Shown: piece by piece, positions 48,106-52,723 of the stretch
Numbering within the stretch: position 1 is the stretch's first letter
How the letters are laid out: every line of letters begins with the position of its first letter
From: Stenotrophomonas geniculata ATCC 19374 = JCM 13324
GTDB taxonomy: Bacteria > Pseudomonadota > Gammaproteobacteria > Xanthomonadales > Xanthomonadaceae
Assembly (NCBI RefSeq): GCF_001431625.1
Contig: NZ_LLXT01000108.1
Location: 1-52,723, forward strand
Length of the DNA: 52,723 bases
Direction: 5' to 3'
Program-made: the position numbers and the translations under genes
The notes under the pieces: generated by a model
What the model saw: the letters and a program-made list of their open reading frames with translations, nothing else
What the model was told of the DNA's origin: nothing
Databases searched by the model: none

Positions 48106-51100
48106 TCAAGCCACCTGCACGATATGCAGCGCCTTCGGATTGCGCCACTGCGCCAGCAGCGCCGCTTCCCGTGCCTTGGCCTGCGCGAAATGCGCTTCCT
48201 TGACGTGGCCGAAGCCGCGGATGTGCTCGGGCACGCTGGCGATCTCCACCGCCAGCGCCAGGCGGTCGTCATCGAGGCCATCCAGCAGCAGCTGCACGGT
48301 CGCCTCGTAATCCCCGATCAGTTTGCGCTCCATGCGGCGTTCCTCGGTGCGGCCGAACACGTCGAGTCGGCCGCCACGCAGGAACTTCAGCTTCGCCAGC
48401 AGGCTGAAGGCCTTGAACATCCACGGGCCGTATTCCTTCTTCAGCAACCGGCCCTGCTCGTCCTTCTTGGCGAACAGCGGCGGTGCCAGGTGGAAACGCA
48501 GCTGGTAGTCGCCCTCGAACTGCTGCTGCAGCCGGCGCTGGAAGTCGCCGCTGGTGTACAGGCGGGCCACTTCGTACTCGTCCTTGTAGGCCATCAGCTT
48601 GAACAGGTAGCGGGCCACGGTCTCGGTCAGCGCGGTGGAACCACCGATGCGGTCGGCTTCGGCGGCGCGCACGCGCTCGACCAGGCTGCGGTAGCGGTTG
48701 GCGTAGGCGGCGTCCTGATATTCGACCAGGAACGCGGCGCGGCGCTCGATCATTTCATCCAGCGAGCGCGACAGGCGCGCATCGTCCAGCGGCAGGAACG
48801 CCACGTCGCCGCCATGCGAGGGCAGGCCACGCAGTTCGCGTTCGTCGCCGGTGTTGCGCGGTGCGGCGGTGGCACCCCATTCGTTGCCTTCCCACTCGCC
48901 CGGCGGCAGCGGGTGCAGCGGGCCCGGGGTGGATTCGGTATCGGTGTGGCGGTTGCGCACCAGGCCGGCCGCCTGCTGCACGGCCTGCGGGTCGACCACG
49001 GCCAGGCGACCCCAGGCGAAGGCCTGCTGGTTCATCGCCACGGCGGCGCCGTTGAGTTCGATGGCGCGCATCAGCGACTCGAACGACAACGGTACCAGGC
49101 CCTGCTGCCACGCGTAGCCGAGGATGAACAGATTGGCGGCGATGGCGTCGCCCAGCAGCGCGGTGGCCAATTGGGTGGCATCGAGCAGCAGCGGTTCCTC
49201 GCCCCCCAGCGCCACGCGCACACCGGCCACGATGTCGGCGGCGGGGAACTGCATGTCCGGGCGGGTGGTGAAGGTGCCGGGCATCGCTTCGTAGGTGTTC
49301 AGCACCACCTGCGAACGGCCGGCACGCACCTTCGACAGCGCCCAGTAGTCGTTGACCACCACCATGTCGCAGCCCAGCACCAGGTCGGCTTCACCGGCGG
49401 CGATGCGCACGGCGTGGATGTCGTCCGGTCGGCGGGCGATGCGGATGTGCGTGGTCACCGCGCCACCCTTCTGCGCCAGGCCGGTCTGGTCGAGCACGGT
49501 CGCGCCCTTGCCTTCCAGGTGGCCGGCCATGCCCAGCAGCGCGCCGATAGTCACCACGCCGGTACCGCCCACGCCGGTGATCAGGATGTTCCAGGGCTGT
49601 TCCAGGGTGCTGCGGATGGTCGGCGCCGGCAGGTTGTCCAGCAGCGTGGAGGCATCACGCTTGCTGCCCTTGCGCGGCTGGCCGCCGTGTACGGTGACGA
49701 AGCTCGGGCAGAACCCGTTCACGCAGGAATAGTCCTTGTTGCAGTTGGACGGGTCGATCTCGCGCTTGCGCCCGAACTCGGTTTCCTTCGGCAGCACCGA
49801 CACGCAGAAGCTCTTCTTGCCGCAGTCGCCGCAGCCTTCGCAGACCAGCGAATTGATCATCACCCGCTTCTGCGGGTCTTCCATCTTGCCGCGCTTGCGG
49901 CGGCGGCGCTTCTCGGTGGCACAGGTCTGTTCGTAGATCAGGATCGAAACACCCTTCACTTCACGCAGGCGCTTCTGCACTTCGTCCAGTTCGCTGCGGT
50001 CGTGGAACTCGACATCGCTGGGGAAGTGCTCGCGCTGGCCGGTCCACTTGCCGATGTTGTCCGACAGCACCACGATGGTGTGGATGCCTTCGGCGCGCAT
50101 CTGCTTTGCGATGTCCGGCACGCTCAGCGGGCCGTCCACCGGCTGGCCGCCGGTCATCGCCACCGCATCGTTGTAGAGGATCTTGTAGGTGATGTTGACG
50201 CCGGCGGCGACCGCCTGGCGGATCGCCAGCGAACCGCTGTGGAAGTAGGTACCGTCGCCCAGGTTCTGGAACACGTGAGGGGTGTCGGTGAACGGCGCCT
50301 GCCCGGCCCAGGTCACGCCTTCGCCACCCATGTGGGTGAAGGTATCGGTGCTGCGGTCCATCCAGGTCACCATGTAATGGCAACCGATGCCGGCCAGCGC
50401 CCGCGAGCCTTCCGGCACCTGGGTGGAGGTGTTGTGCGGGCAGCCCGAGCAGTAATGCGGTACGCGCGGGAAGCTGGCGCGCGGCAGCGCAAGCTCGGCT
50501 TCCTTCTCCTGCATCCACTGCAGGCGCTGCTCGATCGATTCGTTGTTGAAGAACTTCTGGATGCGGCGGCCGATCACGCCGGCGATGGTGGCCGGCGTCA
50601 GTTCACCGGTGGACGGCAGGATCCATTCGCCGCTCTCGTCGTACTTGCCAACGATGGACGGGCGCTGGCCCCAGCTGGCCGGCCAGTTGAAGAACTGTTC
50701 CTTCATCTGGCGCTCGATGAAGGCACGCTTCTCCTCCACCACGATGATGTCTTCCAGGCCCTGCGCGAAGCGGGCGATGCCTTCCGGCTCCAGCGGCCAG
50801 GTCATGCCGACCTTGTACACGCGGATGCCGATGTCAGCGCATGCGGCTTCATCCAGGCCCAGGTATTCCAGCGCCTGCAGCACGTCCAGGTAGCTCTTGC
50901 CGGTGGTGACGATGCCCAGCCGCGCGCGCGGCGCGTCCATCACCACCTTGTCGATGCCGTTGGCGCGGGCGAAGGCCTGCGCGGCCTTCACCGCGTAGCG
51001 GTGCAGGCGCATTTCCTGGTCCAGCGGCGGGTCCGGCCAGCGGATGTTGAGGCCGCCCGAGGGCATCTCGAAGTCTTCCGGCAGCACGATGCGGCGTGCC

Positions 51101-51792
51101 ATCGGATCGACCTCCACCGAGGCCGACGATTCCACCGTCTCGGCGATCGTCTTGAAGCCGACCCAACGGCCGGTGTAACGGCTCATCGCCCAGCCCAGCA
51201 GGCCCATGTCCAGGATGTCCTGCACGCCGGCCGGGTTCAGCACCGGCATCATCGCGCTGACGAATTCGTCTTCGCTGCCGTGCGGCAGGGTCGAGCTGCG
51301 GCAGGCATGGTCATCGGCGGCCAGCGCCAGCACGCCGCCGTAGCGCGAGGTACCCGCAGCATTGGCATGCTTGAACACGTCGCCGCAGCGGTCCACGCCC
51401 GGGCCCTTGCCGTACCACATGCCGAACACGCCCTGCACGTTGGCGCCGGGGAACAGGTTGGTCTGCTGCGTGCCCCACACCATGGTGGCGCCCAGGTCCT
51501 CGTTCAGGCCGGGGGTGAACTTCACCTTGGCGGCCTCAAGATGCTTGCGCGCGCGCCACAGCTCCAGATCGAAGCCACCCAGCGGGCTGCCGCGGTAGCC
51601 GCTGACGAAGCCGGCACTGTCGATGCCTTCGGCGGCGTCGCGCAGGCGCTGCATCAAGGGCAGCCGCACCAGCGCCTGCACGCCACTCAGGTAGATCCGC
51701 CCCTCGTTGCGGGTGTACTTGTGGTCGAGCGTGTAATCACGGTCGATCAGGTCGGCGGAAGAGGGCGAAGTGAGTTGCGCGGTACTGGTCAT
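48106..51792 (-). CDS. Fused indolepyruvate ferredoxin oxidoreductase (IorA-IorB)
   Basis: 1,228 residues from the Met at 51,792. Order: pyrimidine-binding region at the N terminus (SGYRGSPLGGFDLELW), thiamine-diphosphate site around 500 to 550 (GDGTYFHSG, NDAVAMTGGQ), iron-sulfur Cys clusters at about 645 to 700 (CEGCGDCGKKSFC, then CNKDYSCVNGFC), and the gamma-type domain from about 735 (ITGVGGTGVVTIGALLGMAG). It oxidatively decarboxylates aryl- or branched 2-oxo acids to acyl-CoA, using ferredoxin or another acceptor. Fused forms of this length are common in proteobacteria. Cytoplasmic. Confidence 0.93.
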   Translation of the reverse strand: MTSTAQLTSPSSADLIDRDYTLDHKYTRNEGRIYLSGVQALVRLPLMQRLRDAAEGIDSAGFVSGYRGSPLGGFDLELWRARKHLEAAKVKFTPGLNEDLGATMVWGTQQTNLFPGANVQGVFGMWYGKGPGVDRCGDVFKHANAAGTSRYGGVLALAADDHACRSSTLPHGSEDEFVSAMMPVLNPAGVQDILDMGLLGWAMSRYTGRWVGFKTIAETVESSASVEVDPMARRIVLPEDFEMPSGGLNIRWPDPPLDQEMRLHRYAVKAAQAFARANGIDKVVMDAPRARLGIVTTGKSYLDVLQALEYLGLDEAACADIGIRVYKVGMTWPLEPEGIARFAQGLEDIIVVEEKRAFIERQMKEQFFNWPASWGQRPSIVGKYDESGEWILPSTGELTPATIAGVIGRRIQKFFNNESIEQRLQWMQEKEAELALPRASFPRVPHYCSGCPHNTSTQVPEGSRALAGIGCHYMVTWMDRSTDTFTHMGGEGVTWAGQAPFTDTPHVFQNLGDGTYFHSGSLAIRQAVAAGVNITYKILYNDAVAMTGGQPVDGPLSVPDIAKQMRAEGIHTIVVLSDNIGKWTGQREHFPSDVEFHDRSELDEVQKRLREVKGVSILIYEQTCATEKRRRRKRGKMEDPQKRVMINSLVCEGCGDCGKKSFCVSVLPKETEFGRKREIDPSNCNKDYSCVNGFCPSFVTVHGGQPRKGSKRDASTLLDNLPAPTIRSTLEQPWNILITGVGGTGVVTIGALLGMAGHLEGKGATVLDQTGLAQKGGAVTTHIRIARRPDDIHAVRIAAGEADLVLGCDMVVVNDYWALSKVRAGRSQVVLNTYEAMPGTFTTRPDMQFPAADIVAGVRVALGGEEPLLLDATQLATALLGDAIAANLFILGYAWQQGLVPLSFESLMRAIELNGAAVAMNQQAFAWGRLAVVDPQAVQQAAGLVRNRHTDTESTPGPLHPLPPGEWEGNEWGATAAPRNTGDERELRGLPSHGGDVAFLPLDDARLSRSLDEMIERRAAFLVEYQDAAYANRYRSLVERVRAAEADRIGGSTALTETVARYLFKLMAYKDEYEVARLYTSGDFQRRLQQQFEGDYQLRFHLAPPLFAKKDEQGRLLKKEYGPWMFKAFSLLAKLKFLRGGRLDVFGRTEERRMERKLIGDYEATVQLLLDGLDDDRLALAVEIASVPEHIRGFGHVKEAHFAQAKAREAALLAQWRNPKALHIVQVA

Positions 51793-51961
51793 GGCTGGCC
51801 CGGTAGGATCGGCTGGCACCGGCCGCGTGCAGGCACGCGGCGGGAAAGGCGCGAATTGTAGCAGTGGGGCCGCGCAGGCCCCGGCACTCGCGCCCGTGGC
51901 GGTGCTGGGGTTAGGATCGGGAAGAGAGAGGGAGGCTGCAGTTGCGGCCTGGGGAGAAGGG

Positions 51962-52597
51962 ATGTCAGTTCCAGGAAAGATCCTGGCCAGCGTGCTGCTG
52001 GCCTCGGGAGTGGTCACTGCGTGGGCCGCGCCGGTCGTGCCGGCACCACAGGAGTTCTACTTCGACAACGACCCGGCGGCCACGCCGATGGTGGCGGTGC
52101 ACGGCGAGGGCGATGACCTGGTGGCCCAGCTGGTCAAGCTGCGTGAACGCGGCCGCCGCGCGGTTGAGGCGACGGTACAGCTGGCATCGGTGGCCGGGGC
52201 GCAGGGTCGCGGTGAACTGGCCGAGCAGCTGTACGGCGAAGCTCTGAAAGAGGCCCCGGCGCAGAGCAGCAGTGGCCGCAGCGTGCGCTGGAACTACGGC
52301 TGGGACCTGCTGCGCCAGGGCAAGCCGGAGGCAGCGCTGGAACAGTGGCTGGCTTCGGCCGGCAATGCGCGCAGCAAGCCCAGCTGGGTACCGCCGACCT
52401 ATGCGCTGGCGCTGTGGCGGATGGGGAAGAAACAGGAAGCGGTGCAGTGGTATGCGGCTGCGGTACGCACCGAGCCGACGCAGTGGAATACCACGGCCAA
52501 CTATGGGCAGCTGCTGCCGCAGTGGCGGGAGGACGAGCGTGCGTCGCTGGCCGAGGTGCAGCAGGCGTGGGTTGCCGCGCCGCCTGCCTGGCCCTGA
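51962..52597 (+). CDS. Exported TPR-like protein of unknown function
   Basis: 211 residues from the ATG at 51,962, with GGAGAAGG upstream. Signal peptide (ILASVLLASGVVTAWA). Two or three helical pairs resembling tetratricopeptide repeats follow (AEQLYGEALKEAPAQ; WDLLRQGKPEAALEQWLA; ALALWRMGKKQEAVQWYAAA). It is divergent from the indolepyruvate oxidoreductase gene. Probably a periplasmic scaffold; partner unknown. Confidence 0.8.
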   Translation: MSVPGKILASVLLASGVVTAWAAPVVPAPQEFYFDNDPAATPMVAVHGEGDDLVAQLVKLRERGRRAVEATVQLASVAGAQGRGELAEQLYGEALKEAPAQSSSGRSVRWNYGWDLLRQGKPEAALEQWLASAGNARSKPSWVPPTYALALWRMGKKQEAVQWYAAAVRTEPTQWNTTANYGQLLPQWREDERASLAEVQQAWVAAPPAWP

Positions 52598-52609
52598 GGG
52601 AGGGGTTCG

Positions 52610-52723
52610 GCCGGGTTGCACCCGGCACCCGCAGAGGCAACAGCCAAAGCCAAAGCAACAGCAACAGCGGGCAATCCGTGGGATGGCGGGGCGGTGTGGG
52701 TTGGCAGGACACGCCGTAAACCC
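52610..52723 (+). repeat. Long-hairpin element, copy C (cut by window end)
   Basis: Hairpin I (GCCGGGT, loop TGC, ACCCGGC; 52,610 to 52,626), hexamer tract (GCAACA, GCCAAA, GCAACA; about 52,637 to 52,668), conserved box (CGGGCAATCCGTGGG), then the left arm of hairpin II (52,686 to 52,710) and the first 13 apical bases beginning ACGCCGTAAA. The right arm is beyond the window. It starts 13 bases after the stop of the TPR-like gene. Confidence 0.85.

Noticed and set aside
48124..51861. A 1,245-codon open frame antisense to the indolepyruvate oxidoreductase
   Set aside because: The opposite strand has full family motifs and iron-sulfur clusters; the antisense frame has none and is His/Arg/Gln-rich as expected of a shadow.

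Overview
The window is high-GC gammaproteobacterial DNA, most like Stenotrophomonas (probably S. maltophilia) or a close Xanthomonadaceae relative. Clues are the GTAG-type palindromic repeats (25.9 kb, 32.6 kb), the dispersed GGGGTC...GACCCC hairpins, and the gene families of the chromosomal half. No rRNA, tRNA or CRISPR array was seen.

Positions 1 to about 23,830 are one end of a Mu-like transposable prophage of the BcepMu type. Leftward genes (11.1 kb down to 1) form the lysis and head module in Mu order: SAR-type lysozyme, nested Rz/Rz1 spanins, three small gp25/gp26/gp27-like proteins, large terminase, portal, F-like head protein, gpG-like protein, protease/scaffold, decoration protein, major capsid protein and one unknown protein. 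The tail genes lie left of the window. Between the modules sit a lipoprotein gene and an XRE repressor with two operators. The early region (12.1 to 23.7 kb) runs rightward: small DNA-binding proteins, a DDE transposase, an ExeA/MuB-like ATPase with an N-terminal helix-turn-helix, many small orphan genes, a DUF3164 protein, a phage RdgC, a DUF2786 protein, a gp16/DUF1018 protein, a Mor-like activator and a second short DUF3486-like protein. The early genes point toward the prophage end, as in BcepMu and unlike Mu.

The prophage end lies in a blaI/mecI-family repressor gene. Only its last 30 or so codons remain here, directly upstream of an intact M56 (BlaR1-like) membrane protease gene.

The rest (24 to 52.7 kb) is chromosome. 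A peptidase-inhibitor-like lipoprotein is followed by an mrfB-mrfA pair (DNA-repair exonuclease and helicase) and three uncharacterised envelope proteins. A tight leftward operon of nine genes follows (45.1 to 32.7 kb): two Tat-signal TldD-type proteases, a TldE-type partner without a signal, a Tat-like DUF4159 protein, a MoxR ATPase, a DUF58 protein, a BatA-like protein, a DUF4175-like protein with a His/Asp-rich segment, and a large membrane protein. After a 685-base repeat-rich spacer come a DUF938 methyltransferase-like gene, a hipBA toxin-antitoxin pair with four operator half-sites, a fused indolepyruvate ferredoxin oxidoreductase, and a small exported TPR-like protein.

The most unusual non-coding signal is a roughly 200-base element present three times (45.2, 45.6 and 52.6 kb, the last cut by the window end). 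Each copy has a small hairpin, a run of GCNANN-type hexamers, a conserved box and a long perfect hairpin. The stems differ between copies but stay perfectly paired, while the apical segment is conserved. That pattern suggests selection on structure.
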